Part shown: positions 1 through 7,813 of the stretch, piece after piece | Layout: each line of letters begins with the position of its first letter | Position numbering within the stretch: the first letter of the stretch is position 1 | Source: JAEUMD01 sp036768475 | GTDB taxonomy: Bacteria; Pseudomonadota; Alphaproteobacteria; Rhizobiales; Hyphomicrobiaceae | Direction of reading: 5' to 3' | NCBI GenBank assembly: GCA_036768475.1 | Contig: DAIPMW010000004.1 | Span: 186,001 to 250,000, forward strand | Length of the DNA: 64,000 nt | Notes under the pieces: generated by a model | Databases searched by the model: none | The model's input: the letters and a program-made list of their open reading frames with translations, nothing else | What the model was told of the DNA's origin: nothing | Position numbers and translations under genes: made by a program

Positions 1-1
1 C

Positions 2-247
2 GAGCGTCTGCAACAGGAACCGTTCACGCTCCTGCTCACCGATATCGTCATGCCAAGGATGGATGGGATCGAACTGGCACGTCGCGCGGCCGAGATCGAT
101 CCTGACCTCAAGATCATGTTCATCACCGGGTTTGCTGCGGTGATCCTCAACTGCGATGTTGCCGCCGCCAAGGAGGCGCATGTCCTATCCAAGCCGTTCC
201 ATCTGAAGGATCTCGTGCGCGAGGTGGAGCGACTGCTGGCGGCCTGA
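2..247 (+). CDS. cpdR: CpdR-like response regulator, C-terminal part
   Basis: Single-domain receiver protein cut by the left edge of the window; 81 residues remain. The phospho-acceptor Asp lies in LLTDIVMP, the conserved Thr region is FITGFAA, and the conserved Lys is in VLSKPFH. The protein ends right after the receiver fold, with no output domain. In alphaproteobacteria CpdR, when unphosphorylated, helps place ClpXP at the cell pole and promotes cell-cycle proteolysis. The wording around IELARRAAEIDP and MFITGFAAV matches my memory of rhizobial CpdR closely. Other stand-alone receivers (DivK, CheY) are less similar. The N-terminal Asp pocket is outside the window. Confidence 0.88.
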   Translation, partial: ERLQQEPFTLLLTDIVMPRMDGIELARRAAEIDPDLKIMFITGFAAVILNCDVAAAKEAHVLSKPFHLKDLVREVERLLAA

Positions 248-441
248 AATGGCCTCTTCGTACGATGTGCCGCAATGTCCGGGGCTGGCGAGCGGTCATG
301 GGCGCGTGTCCTCCCGGTTGCGATCCAAAGTCTGTAAAGCGCGGTTGGGCAAGGCTGCCTACAGACACAACGAGCGGCTTGCTCTTGCGGCGCAATGTGG
401 ATATAGAGCCATCTCCGCACGGCGCCTGTCGCCAAACGAGT

Positions 442-516
442 GGGCACTTAGCTCAGCGGTAGAGCACTACCTTGACATGGTAGGGGTCAGAGGTTCGATC
501 CCTCTAGTGCCCACCA
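442..516 (+). tRNA. tRNA-Val (anticodon GAC)
   Basis: A 75-nt cloverleaf can be folded by eye. The acceptor arm GGGCACT (442-448) pairs with AGTGCCC (506-512), followed by discriminator A and an encoded CCA. The anticodon stem is CTACC/GGTAG with loop TTGACAT, giving anticodon GAC and reading GUC/GUU valine codons. The T-arm carries GGTTCGATCC. A weak hairpin with a T tract lies downstream at 630-667. Confidence 0.97.
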
Positions 517-629
517 CTTTGAAATCTGCAATAAATTCCAAGAACTTTCTGGCGCATCAGCAACCAAGGCTGCGGGCCCTGGCGGGGTAACTGCACGGGT
601 AGTAGTTGCGGTTCATGTGCCAATTGACA

Positions 630-667
630 GGGCGGTGTGACACAAGTAGGTTCCGCCCATCTTTTTA
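630..667 (+). terminator. Possible Rho-independent terminator downstream of tRNA-Val
   Basis: GGGCGG (630-635) can pair with CCGCCC (653-658), and ATCTTTTT follows. The stem is only 6 bp with a 17-nt loop, so this is a weak candidate. It is placed to end the tRNA transcript before rpmJ. Confidence 0.4.
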
Positions 668-773
668 AGCCGTGGCGGCATTTGCCCCGCATCGTCGGGC
701 CCGAATGGGAAGAGCCGATGACGCGCGGGCGTTTGTGTTGTCCTATGCGGCACAAGAAACGGATGATGTCGTC

Positions 774-899
774 ATGAAGGTCAGAAACTCACTCAAATCG
801 CTGCGCTCGCGTCACCGCGACAACCGTCTGGTGCGTCGCAAGGGCCGGCTCTACGTGATCAACAAGACGCAGCGCAAGTTCAAGGCCCGCCAGGGCTGA
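774..899 (+). CDS. rpmJ: Large ribosomal subunit protein bL36
   Basis: A 41-residue, very basic protein starting MKVRNSLKSLRSRH and ending KFKARQG, the exact size and pattern of the alphaproteobacterial bL36. It lacks the zinc-binding Cys/His residues of the C+ form, so it is the zinc-independent C- type. The frame stays open upstream to 672, but the 41-residue form matches the family end to end, so the ATG at 774 is chosen. It stands alone, outside a ribosomal operon, as is common for the C- paralogue. Confidence 0.93.
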   Translation: MKVRNSLKSLRSRHRDNRLVRRKGRLYVINKTQRKFKARQG

Positions 900-1022
900 T
901 AGCCTCGGCCACCCCGCAATCGCAGCGTTCGCGTGAACGTGATAGCGGAATTGCGGTATCCAACGACGACTGGGGCGCGCTTGGGCTTTGACGGCTGCGG
1001 GCGCGCAACTTATTTTGTGCGC

Positions 1023-1835
1023 ATGATGAAGCGTCTCATGCTGCCCTTGGCGTTGTTGCCGGCGATCGCTCTTGTGGCCGTTCCTGCCGTGCCTCGCGCA
1101 TCTGCTCAGGTCGGTGCCCCAGAACCGGACACTCGTACGCAACCGTTCGCATCCGAACGCGGCCAGGGCGGCCAATCCGAATTCGGCTCGGATGATGGTG
1201 TCGGCGGCTCTGCGCGTGGCCCGGCGTCACCTGATCGCGGGCTCTCACCGCTTCCGGCCGATCCCACGCCGTCGCCGGATGCGCGGGCATTCGAGGGCGA
1301 AAAGGATCGGGCTGACGCCACTCCTGCGACACCTCCCGATACGCCGACCCAACGGCGTCGCGCGCTGGATGATCTTTATGCGCATCTGGCCGCCACCGAA
1401 AATTCACAAACGGCCGTTCCGCTGGCTGCTGCAATCGAGCGGCTGTGGGTCTTTTCGGGAAGCGATACGATCGACGTTTTGATGGAGCGGGTGTTGAAAG
1501 CCGTGGCCGAGCAGCGCCTGGACCTGGCCGAGCAACTCGCAGACACCATTGTCGATCTCGAACCGGGCTATGCCGAAGGCTGGAATCGCCGCGCGCTCGT
1601 TTCCTATCTTCAGGGCGATTATGAAAACGCATTGAATGCGCTGACGCGAGCGCTGGCGATCGAGCCCAACCACTTCAAGGCGCTCGATGGGCTTGCGCAG
1701 ATCATGCGCCAGCAGGGTGACAAGGTGGCCGCGCTGGGCATCTATCGCAAGCTGCTTGAAGTGCATCCCTACTGGGAAGGGGCGCAGGACGCCTTCGATC
1801 AGCTCAAGCGCGAGGTCGAGGGCGACGGCATCTGA
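1023..1835 (+). CDS. Exported tetratricopeptide-repeat protein
   Basis: A 270-residue protein. The ATG at 1023 gives a canonical signal peptide (MMKRLMLPLALLPAIAL, then AVPRASA), whereas an open frame from 933 would bury it. A Pro/Ala/Asp-rich linker follows to about residue 115. The C-terminal half is helical, with at least three TPR units: EQRLDLAEQLADTIVDLEP, GDYENALNALTRALAIEP and GDKVAALGIYRKLLEVHP. Periplasmic TPR proteins act as protein-interaction scaffolds; the partner here is unknown. The gene is monocistronic and converges on the BNR-repeat gene across a hairpin repeat. Confidence 0.85.
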   Translation: MMKRLMLPLALLPAIALVAVPAVPRASAQVGAPEPDTRTQPFASERGQGGQSEFGSDDGVGGSARGPASPDRGLSPLPADPTPSPDARAFEGEKDRADATPATPPDTPTQRRRALDDLYAHLAATENSQTAVPLAAAIERLWVFSGSDTIDVLMERVLKAVAEQRLDLAEQLADTIVDLEPGYAEGWNRRALVSYLQGDYENALNALTRALAIEPNHFKALDGLAQIMRQQGDKVAALGIYRKLLEVHPYWEGAQDAFDQLKREVEGDGI

Positions 1836-1853
1836 TCGGGCCGATGCGCTTAA

Positions 1854-1950
1854 AGCATGTTGAGCTGAAGTGCACAGCGGTTTGGCATGAAAAACATGCT
1901 CGAAACAAGATGCTGGATCGCGTTCATATTTGAGGGAAACATGAACGCGA
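1854..1950 (-). repeat. Composite hairpin repeat, copy R1
   Basis: Minus-orientation copy of the dispersed family described in the findings. Arm AGCATGTTGAGCTGAAG (from 1854) faces ATGAAAAACATGCTC near 1895-1909. The second hairpin is CGCGTTCATATTT (1919-1931), loop GAGGG, and AAACATGAACGCG (1937-1949), with one mismatch. It lies between convergent genes. Confidence 0.8.
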
Positions 1951-2013
1951 TTTCGCGGCGATGTAGGGTGACCTGATTGCAGAGTGCCTTTGCCTGGATG
2001 TGAGCGCGGCGCG

Positions 2014-3120
2014 TCAGACGAAAGCGACCGCGTAGATCGGCGGCAGGGTCTGTGTGACGCAAGTCCAATTGCCACCCTGGTTCTCGCTCACCCACAGACC
2101 GCCTGTGGTCGAGCCGAAGGCGAGGCGTTCGCCGCTCGTATCGAGCGCCAGGGCGTGGCGATAGACGACGTCGTAGGCATGCTCCTGCGGCAGTCCTTCA
2201 CTCAAAACCTCGAATGTTTTGCCGCCATCGCGTGTGACCGACGCGCACAGGCGGCCGGCGACAGGAATGCGTTTCTCATCCTTGATCTCGGGCACGAACC
2301 ATGCGGTGTCGGGATCGCGCGGATGGACGACAACGGCAAAGCCGAATGCCGAAGGCTGAGCAGCATCGCTGATCTCGGTGAAGTTGCGGCCGGCGTCCGA
2401 CGAGACAAAGATGCCGTTGTGATGCTGGACCCACATGCGCTCCGGGTCGGCAGCGCACTGCACGAGCCGGTGGACGTCCTGGCCGATCGGGTCGTGCGTT
2501 TGTTCGGGAGGCGCGTATTCGGCGCGCATCCCGTGTCCGCGCTGCTCCCAGCTCGCGCCGCCGTCGGTTGTGTGCCACAGCCCTCCCGTCGAGACGGCAA
2601 TCGTGACATGCTTGGAATTGCGCGGGTCGACGCAGATCGAATGCAGACCGGGCAAGTCGGCGCCGCCACCCATCCATTTCTGCCGCAGAGGGTGGTTCCA
2701 CAGGGAGCTTACAATCTCCCAGGACTTGCCGTGATCGTTGGACTTGAAGAGGCCGCCGGGGAGGGTTCCGCACCACAGGACACCGGGCTCGTCGGGACCG
2801 CCGGGTTCGAGCGCCCAGATGCGTACCGTCGACCAGGGGAGTGGGCGGCCCCACATGTCGAACTCCTCATGGCCCTCAGGCTTTTCAGGGTAGGCGGGCG
2901 TTGCAATCTCCTCCCAGTTGCTGGCGTCGTTCGAGCGATGCAGCTTGACGCCGAAGTGACCATGATCGAGCGCCGCATAGCAGGCGCCGTCGCGCGGGTC
3001 TGTGAGTGTCAGGGAGACGTTGTCGCCGAGGAAATCAGCATGTGCGACGTGCCAGTTGCCGTCATGCTTCTCGACGGTGAAAAGCCCTTTGCGGGTGGCA
3101 ACACGCAGACGATCACCCAT
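2014..3120 (-). CDS. BNR/YVTN-type beta-propeller protein
   Basis: A 368-residue protein without signal peptide, starting MGDRLRVATRKGLFTVEK. Several sialidase-like Asp-box motifs are visible: LFKSNDHGKSWEIV, LWHTTDGGASWEQ, IFVSSDAGRNFTE, SVTRDGGKTFEV and LWVSENQGGNWTC. They are spaced as expected for a six- or seven-bladed propeller. The protein is annotated in many actinobacteria and alphaproteobacteria as a WD40/YVTN/BNR-like protein of unknown function. A MoaD/ThiS-like protein is encoded upstream on the same strand, 153 bp away with a hairpin repeat between. I see no sialidase catalytic residues, so an enzymatic role is unsupported. Confidence 0.85.
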   Translation of the reverse strand: MGDRLRVATRKGLFTVEKHDGNWHVAHADFLGDNVSLTLTDPRDGACYAALDHGHFGVKLHRSNDASNWEEIATPAYPEKPEGHEEFDMWGRPLPWSTVRIWALEPGGPDEPGVLWCGTLPGGLFKSNDHGKSWEIVSSLWNHPLRQKWMGGGADLPGLHSICVDPRNSKHVTIAVSTGGLWHTTDGGASWEQRGHGMRAEYAPPEQTHDPIGQDVHRLVQCAADPERMWVQHHNGIFVSSDAGRNFTEISDAAQPSAFGFAVVVHPRDPDTAWFVPEIKDEKRIPVAGRLCASVTRDGGKTFEVLSEGLPQEHAYDVVYRHALALDTSGERLAFGSTTGGLWVSENQGGNWTCVTQTLPPIYAVAFV

Positions 3121-3191
3121 GGTGTAAACTCCTCGCGTTTTGGATCGTGTGCACGTTTCGACGAACAGCAGGCGATCCGGTTTCTTGGCTT

Positions 3192-3239
3192 GAGCATGTT
3201 CTCAACGGGAACCGCTGCACACTTCAGCTGAACATGCTC
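3192..3239 (+). repeat. Composite hairpin repeat, copy R2 (short)
   Basis: GAGCATGTT (3192-3200) and AACATGCTC (3231-3239) form a perfect 9-bp outer stem around the family core CCGCTGCACACTTCAGCT. The second hairpin of longer copies is missing. It lies between two minus-strand genes. Confidence 0.75.
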
Positions 3240-3273
3240 TGTGGTGTGCGGCACGTCGAGCGAGCCGCAGGAT

Positions 3274-3543
3274 TTAACCGCCCGACAGAGCCTGAAAGAC
3301 ATAAACTGAGCTGTGCTCGCCGACCGGATCGCTGAGACCTTCCCGGTCGCGAATGATCTCTCCGTCGACAAAGACAAGCATGTGTCGGCGCAGCGCTTGC
3401 TGGTCATCAAGCACGTAACGGCGCGCGCGCGGATTTTCCGCAAAAACATGATCGAGCACTTCGCGCACGGTGCTTCCCGGCGCCTCTGCCGGCGGACAGG
3501 AGACATGGCGCTGGATGTTGTCGGTAAACGCGACCTTGGCCAT
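3274..3543 (-). CDS. MoaD/ThiS-family ubiquitin-like protein
   Basis: An 89-residue protein starting MAKVAFTDNIQRH and ending in the di-glycine tail ALSGG, the signature of small sulfur-carrier or ubiquitin-like proteins activated by an E1-like ThiF/MoeB enzyme. The hydrophobic pattern (VREVLDHVF, HMLVFVDGE, SVYVFQALSGG) fits a beta-grasp fold. The ATG at 3543 is preferred to an upstream one because family members begin here. No MoaE, ThiG or E1 gene is nearby, so it is probably not the housekeeping molybdopterin or thiamine carrier. The gene lies 46 bp after the VOC gene and before the BNR-propeller gene on the same strand. Confidence 0.82.
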   Translation of the reverse strand: MAKVAFTDNIQRHVSCPPAEAPGSTVREVLDHVFAENPRARRYVLDDQQALRRHMLVFVDGEIIRDREGLSDPVGEHSSVYVFQALSGG

Positions 3544-3589
3544 TGCTTGGGTCCAGTACTGTTTTACAGAAGCCAGAGGCATCTCAACG

Positions 3590-4006
3590 TCAGCTTGATG
3601 CCTCACAGCCGCCGTCTGAAAATTGCATCATGCTGGCGCGATTGCCTTCGGTGTCCAGGAAGGCGACGTAGCGACCCACACCGGGGATATCCATCGGTTC
3701 GCCGAGAACTTTACCGCCGGCCGCGTTGACTGAATCCATCGCAACAGCAATATCGTTCACGGAGATCACGACCGAAGGATGCTGCGCTGGCGAGTCCGGC
3801 TTGTTGGGAAAGAAGCCGCCGTTGATGGCTCCCGGTTTGGTTGGGCGACTATTCTCAGTGTCGGTCGTTGTTGCCAGCACGTAATTGCCCACCTCTTTGC
3901 CGAGCATCTGCATCTCCCAGCCGAATGCGCGCTCATAAAATCCCGCCATACGCTGGCGGTCGGAGTAGGGCATTTCGAAGTGAACGACAGGACATGCGGA
4001 CTTCAT
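3590..4006 (-). CDS. VOC-family (glyoxalase/bleomycin-resistance-like) protein
   Basis: A 138-residue protein with two beta-alpha-beta-beta-beta halves: VVHFEMPYSDRQRMAGFYERAFGW at the start, and VVISVNDIAVAMDSVNAAGGKVLGEP in the second half. It ends with the typical YVAFLDTEGNRASMMQ strand. Likely metal-site residues are the first-half His, and His/Glu in PSVVIS and DTEGN. The substrate cannot be told. The ATG at 4006 has GAGGAGAGAT just upstream. The MoaD-like gene follows 46 bp later on the same strand and may be co-transcribed. Confidence 0.85.
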   Translation of the reverse strand: MKSACPVVHFEMPYSDRQRMAGFYERAFGWEMQMLGKEVGNYVLATTTDTENSRPTKPGAINGGFFPNKPDSPAQHPSVVISVNDIAVAMDSVNAAGGKVLGEPMDIPGVGRYVAFLDTEGNRASMMQFSDGGCEASS

Positions 4007-4440
4007 GACGATCTCTCCTCTGGCTAGGGCAGGTTGGCTCGCAGTGGAACGACATGGACAAGTGTGGCCTGCTCTATCTCCTCGATTGAGAACTGGTTCA
4101 GGCTTCCGCCGGATGCTCGGCCGCAGCCAACTCAGCCCGGTCCGGCCCCAGGCTGCGGCGCTTGTTTGACCAGGGTGTGTCGGCCGGCCGTCAACTTGCG
4201 GGCGACGCACTGCGCGCCTGCCGAAACGCGGCAATGTCGAATTTGATCAACTCGAGTATTGCTGTCGTTCCTCATGCCTGGCGCCGACGCTTGGGGGCGC
4301 CTGTTATTTTTCGCAGGCAGCGTGGGCCCACCTGCGACGACGAAACGTCGTAGCGATTCTTCAACCAACCGCACTGAAGCGGGGCGTTTGCTGAATACCA
4401 AAGGCGCGGTCGGAACCTCACAATCATTCCCGAACTCCCC
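4007..4440. other. 434-bp intergenic region with a repeat fragment
   Basis: No convincing gene. Bases 4063-4092 (GTGGCCTGCTCTATCTC and following) are the reverse complement of a module shared with the repeats at 53.17 kb and 62.43 kb, so this is a fragment of the dispersed repeat family. The rest shows no feature I can support. Confidence 0.6.
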
Positions 4441-4971
4441 TCAACTCTTCTCAGCGATCACTTTGAGGTTGTGCAGGCCCTCATCGAAATCGCGGGTCAC
4501 CATTTTTTCGCAGTTGATGAAGACCGACATGACGCGCGCCAGAAAGGACTGACTGGCGCTCATGGACCACGTCACGATGGTCGCGTTTCCGTCAGGGAAA
4601 AGCGTGAATTCGACGTGATTGTCAGCGGCGATCGGCTTCGTCATCTGCAAACGCATTGTGACGCGCGATGGTTCACTCTCGAGGATGCGGAGGGACCCCG
4701 AACCGGATTTCGAACCGCCGAATTCGAACATTGCGCCAGGTCCGTTTTCCGGTCCGCTGTAATGGATCCGGCCGCCGGAATCGCGCAGCGCGTAGGGATT
4801 CCACGTATTCATGCTGCGCAAATCATCGATGAGGGCATGTAGGCGCTTGCGCGGGGCTGCAATCCGTAGGGAACGGGCTGCGCTGAAGCTCCGTGGACGC
4901 CGACTCGCAATGACGAGGACGATGCCGACCAGGAGTGCGATGAGCAAAACCAGACTTACGAGTACGTCCAT
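4441..4971 (-). CDS. SRPBCC-domain (START/Bet v1-like) membrane-anchored protein
   Basis: A 176-residue protein. The ATG at 4971 opens with an N-terminal membrane helix (MDVLVSLVLLIALLVGIVLV). A polyketide-cyclase/SRPBCC domain follows: RSLRIAAPRKRLHALIDDLRSMNTWNPY is the typical start of the fold, then VTMRLQMTKPIAADNHVEFTL strands and a C-terminal helix. Such domains bind hydrophobic ligands; the ligand is unknown. The gene diverges from a MarR gene with a perfect palindrome in the shared promoter region, so MarR control is likely. Confidence 0.82.
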   Translation of the reverse strand: MDVLVSLVLLIALLVGIVLVIASRRPRSFSAARSLRIAAPRKRLHALIDDLRSMNTWNPYALRDSGGRIHYSGPENGPGAMFEFGGSKSGSGSLRILESEPSRVTMRLQMTKPIAADNHVEFTLFPDGNATIVTWSMSASQSFLARVMSVFINCEKMVTRDFDEGLHNLKVIAEKS

Positions 4972-5085
4972 CGTGTGAACTCCCTGGAACTGCCTCAGGT
5001 GCCGCGCGGTGGCGGGCAACGTGACGCACGCTGCGACGTCCTGGTGTCACGCTGCAAGCTTGAACACTCGGTGGCAGCGATATAA

Positions 5086-5097
5086 GTTGATATCAAC
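5086..5097. promoter_or_regulatory. Perfect 12-bp palindrome, probable MarR operator
   Basis: GTTGATATCAAC is a perfect inverted repeat sitting 13 to 30 bp upstream of the MarR start and about 115 bp upstream of the SRPBCC start. Position and symmetry match the autoregulatory operators usual for MarR dimers. Binding itself is inferred. Confidence 0.6.
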
Positions 5098-5115
5098 CTA
5101 GATGAGACAGTGTCA

Positions 5116-5571
5116 ATGCGAAATGATCTTCCGCTCACCGTCACGCATGAAGTGCGTGACCGGTGTTTGTGTCTGCAGGCGCATCGCGCGGCGCGTGCGC
5201 TGGCGCGCAGGTTCGACGAAGCATTGCGCTCGTTTGGGCTTACCAATGGCCAATTTTCGCTCATGATGTCACTCAACCGGCCGAGCACGCCGCGCATCGG
5301 CGAAGTTGCGCAGTTCCTGGCGATGGATCGCACGACGCTGACGGCAAACTTGAAACCGCTTGAGCGGCGCGGTTTGATCAAAGTGAGCGTTGACCCGCAG
5401 GACCGTCGCAGCCGTCGGCTGGAACTGACGGAGCGCGGGCGCGATCTCCTCGTCATGGCTATGCCTGTTTGGCGGGCGACGCACGACCAGGTCGATCGTG
5501 GGTTGAGAAAAATCACGCCGGAAAGACTGCGCGATGGTTTGATCGCGTTGGTGGAGGGGCCCCGAACCTGA
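5116..5571 (+). CDS. MarR-family transcriptional regulator
   Basis: A 151-residue protein (153 if the GTG at 5110 is used). The winged helix is clear: RIGEVAQFLAMDRTTLTANLKPLERRGLIKV is the helix-turn-helix, and DPQDRRSRRLELTERG is the wing with the conserved DxRxxR pattern. Flanking helices make the dimer interface. The only effector-like feature is Cys in DRCLCLQAHR near the N-terminus, which could sense thiol oxidation, but that is speculation. It probably represses itself and the divergent SRPBCC gene through the palindrome between them. Confidence 0.9.
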   Translation: MRNDLPLTVTHEVRDRCLCLQAHRAARALARRFDEALRSFGLTNGQFSLMMSLNRPSTPRIGEVAQFLAMDRTTLTANLKPLERRGLIKVSVDPQDRRSRRLELTERGRDLLVMAMPVWRATHDQVDRGLRKITPERLRDGLIALVEGPRT

Positions 5572-5604
5572 GAGGCCAATGCCTCGCCGAGACTTTGTTG
5601 GAGC

Positions 5605-5766
5605 GTCTCAATCACGGCTTCGGCGGCAGTACGACTGCTTCCCTTCTCAGTCGATCAGGCTTTAAATTGCTTTCATGTTTGGCGGAAACATGAAAGCGAT
5701 CCAGCACTTTGTTTCGGCCATGTTTTTCACGCTGAACCGCTGCACACTTCAGCTAAACATGCTCTG
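5605..5766 (+). repeat. Composite hairpin repeat, copy R3
   Basis: About 160 bp. Upstream module TCACGGCTTCGGCGGCAG is followed by a perfect 12-bp hairpin, GCTTTCATGTTT (5669-5680), loop GGCGG, AAACATGAAAGC (5686-5697). The nested hairpin then has CATGTTT (5719-5725) with AAACATG (5755-5761), and GCTGAA (5731-5736) with TTCAGC (5748-5753) inside. It lies between co-oriented genes. Confidence 0.85.
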
Positions 5767-5850
5767 GAAAAATGCACGTCCTCGTGAACCGGTCGGGTTG
5801 ATGGTACGACTGAGCAATTGCACCTGATCGATTTTTGGAGGAACCAACAG

Positions 5851-6147
5851 ATGAGCCGCACCGCGATTTTCACTGCCGCAGCCCTAACCTCATTGTGTTT
5901 GGGGGCGACCGTGTCCACGACTCCGGCAAGCGCCGGGGGTTGCTATTACCGCCTCTATCAAGACGGCCACGGTATCGTAACCGGAAAGCTTGCAATTCAG
6001 GGATATGGGCATGCGATCAAGACATCGACCGCATGCAAGCGTGCGCGCCAGGAATGTAACCGCCGCTTCGAGCGTGCGCGCAAGAAGGGAAACCTGCCGC
6101 GTGGCGGCCCGCGCGACTTCCGCTGTATCAAGACAGCATCTGGTTAG
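5851..6147 (+). CDS. Small secreted basic protein, unknown function
   Basis: A 98-residue protein with a signal peptide (MSRTAIFTAAALTSLCLGA, cleavage probably after TPASA). The mature part begins GGCYYRLYQDGHGIVTG, has four Cys in all (CYY, TACKRARQEC, FRCIK) that could form two disulfides, and is rich in Arg/Lys. The ATG at 5851 has GGAGGAA upstream. The stop codon TAG overlaps the start of the next repeat (TAGAGCAGGCC). I do not recognise the family. Confidence 0.75.
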   Translation: MSRTAIFTAAALTSLCLGATVSTTPASAGGCYYRLYQDGHGIVTGKLAIQGYGHAIKTSTACKRARQECNRRFERARKKGNLPRGGPRDFRCIKTASG

Positions 6148-6321
6148 AGCAGGCCAAGCTTTGATCGGATTACGTCTGGCCAGCGTGAGCTGATCCAGCT
6201 TCTTGTTTGAGAAACGATGCACTGTTTCGGCGGCAGCACGACTACTTCCATCTCAGCCGATCCAGCACCTTGTTTCGAGCATGTTGATCTGAACCGCTGC
6301 ACACCTCAGGTCAACATGCTC
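6145..6321 (+). repeat. Composite hairpin repeat, copy R4
   Basis: Begins at the TAG stop of the preceding gene. The best-formed hairpin of the family lies at 6277-6292 (GAGCATGTTGATCTGA) and 6306-6321 (TCAGGTCAACATGCTC): 16 bp with a single G.T pair and a 13-nt loop. The part at 6190-6270 is shared, in reverse orientation, with the repeat at 62.38 kb. It lies between convergent genes. Confidence 0.85.
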
Positions 6322-6370
6322 CAGCCTTTTGGTTGCTTGCCGGTGAGTGCGGACACGGTCCTGTGAGGTA

Positions 6371-7813
6371 TCAGCCTCCGCCCACCGCATTGCCCGTCTC
6401 GTCGATGTAGGCGATGCGGATCATGTTGGTGGTGCCGGGTGAGCCGAACGGCACGCCCGCCGTCACCAATATGCCGTCACCGGGTTTGACGAAGCCATGC
6501 TCCATGGCGAGCTTGCAGGCCTTGTTGACCATGTCCTGCACGCGGTCGGGATCGCTCGTCATAACCGCATGGATGCCCCACACCAAGGTCAAGCGCTGGG
6601 CGGTCGCGTGCACCGGCGTCAGGCCGATTACGGGCAGGCCAGGACGTTCCCGGGCCACGCGCAATGCCGTGGATCCGGTTGCGGTGAAGCAGACGATAGC
6701 CGAAAGCTTGATGCTGTCGGCAACTGCGTGGGCGGCTACGGCGATGGCGTCGTGCGCGGTTGCCTGAGGCTTGATCGACGTGGCGTGAACCAGCGATGAG
6801 TAGCTCGGATCGTTTTCCACCTGGATGGCGATGCGGTCCATCATCTGGATCGCCTCGACCGGGTATTGACCGACCGCGCTCTCGGCGGAGAGCATCACGG
6901 CGTCGGCGCCATCGAAGACAGCGGTAGCGACATCGGAGACCTCGGCGCGCGTGGGCATCGGCGAGGTGATCATGCTTTCCAGCATCTGCGTGGCGACGAC
7001 GACGGGCTTGCCGGCCGCGCGCGCCATGCGCGTGATGCGCTTTTGCAGACCAGGCACGCGCTCGATCGGCATCTCAACACCGAGATCGCCACGGGCAACC
7101 ATGAACCCGTCTGCTGCGGCAATGATCGCATCGAGGTCGTCGATGGCCGACGGCTTCTCGACCTTGACCATGACGGCGGTATCTGTGGTGATGAGCTTTC
7201 TCGCATCCTCGACGTCCTGGCCGCGTTGAACGAAGCTCAGGGCGATCCAGTCGGCGCCGAGATCGAGCGCGCAGTTGAGGTCGGCGTGATCCTTTTCGGT
7301 CAGCGGGCCGACCGGCAGGATGGTGTCGGGCAGCGAGATGCCCTTGCGGCTGGCGAGCGGGCCACCGACGAGCACCTCAGCGGAAATGCGGTTGTCCTGC
7401 GCCTCGATGACACGCATCCTGAGCTTGCCGTCGTCGAGCAGAAGCGTGTGGCCGGGCTCGACCGCCTCGAAGATCTGAGGATGCGGCAGGAAGACACGCT
7501 CTGCCGTTCCCGCAGTTTCGGTCCGGTCGAACGTGAAAATGGTGCCATCCGAGACGATGACGCGACCGCTGGCGAATTCGCCAAGACGGAACTTCGGACC
7601 CTGCAGATCTGCCAATATGCCGATCGGGCTGGAGTACTTCTTGCCCAGCGAGCGCACGTTGAAGACCAGCGTTCGCGCCAAATCGTGCGAGGAATGGCTC
7701 ATGTTGACGCGGAACACGTCGACGCCAGCCAGGAACAATCGCTCCATCATGTCGGGCGATGAGGATGCCGGCCCGAGTGTGGCGATCAGTTTAACGCGTC
7801 GGTTGCGTCGCAT
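6371..7813 (-). CDS. pyk: Pyruvate kinase
   Basis: A 480-residue enzyme converting phosphoenolpyruvate and ADP to pyruvate and ATP. Family motifs are in order: KLIATLGPASS at the start, VNMSHSSHD, the B-domain, the active-site stretch AVMVKVEKPSAIDDLDAII, RGDLGVEMP, VATQMLESMI and the regulatory C-domain (FTATGSTALRVARERP). Length matches bacterial Pyk. Its start overlaps the end of the DUF1036 gene by 23 bp, giving a minus-strand operon glycerate 2-kinase / DUF1036 / pyk. Together with enolase (not in the window) these genes would carry glycerate to pyruvate. Confidence 0.97.
   Translation of the reverse strand: MRRNRRVKLIATLGPASSSPDMMERLFLAGVDVFRVNMSHSSHDLARTLVFNVRSLGKKYSSPIGILADLQGPKFRLGEFASGRVIVSDGTIFTFDRTETAGTAERVFLPHPQIFEAVEPGHTLLLDDGKLRMRVIEAQDNRISAEVLVGGPLASRKGISLPDTILPVGPLTEKDHADLNCALDLGADWIALSFVQRGQDVEDARKLITTDTAVMVKVEKPSAIDDLDAIIAAADGFMVARGDLGVEMPIERVPGLQKRITRMARAAGKPVVVATQMLESMITSPMPTRAEVSDVATAVFDGADAVMLSAESAVGQYPVEAIQMMDRIAIQVENDPSYSSLVHATSIKPQATAHDAIAVAAHAVADSIKLSAIVCFTATGSTALRVARERPGLPVIGLTPVHATAQRLTLVWGIHAVMTSDPDRVQDMVNKACKLAMEHGFVKPGDGILVTAGVPFGSPGTTNMIRIAYIDETGNAVGGG

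Noticed and set aside
1984..3231. 415-codon plus-strand open frame
   Set aside because: It is the antisense of the BNR-propeller gene; high GC keeps the opposite strand open. No protein family is recognisable, whereas the minus strand has clear Asp-box motifs.
3147..3335. Short frames giving the peptide RCTLQLNML
   Set aside because: This peptide reappears at several places because it is translated from the hairpin repeat. It is not a protein family.
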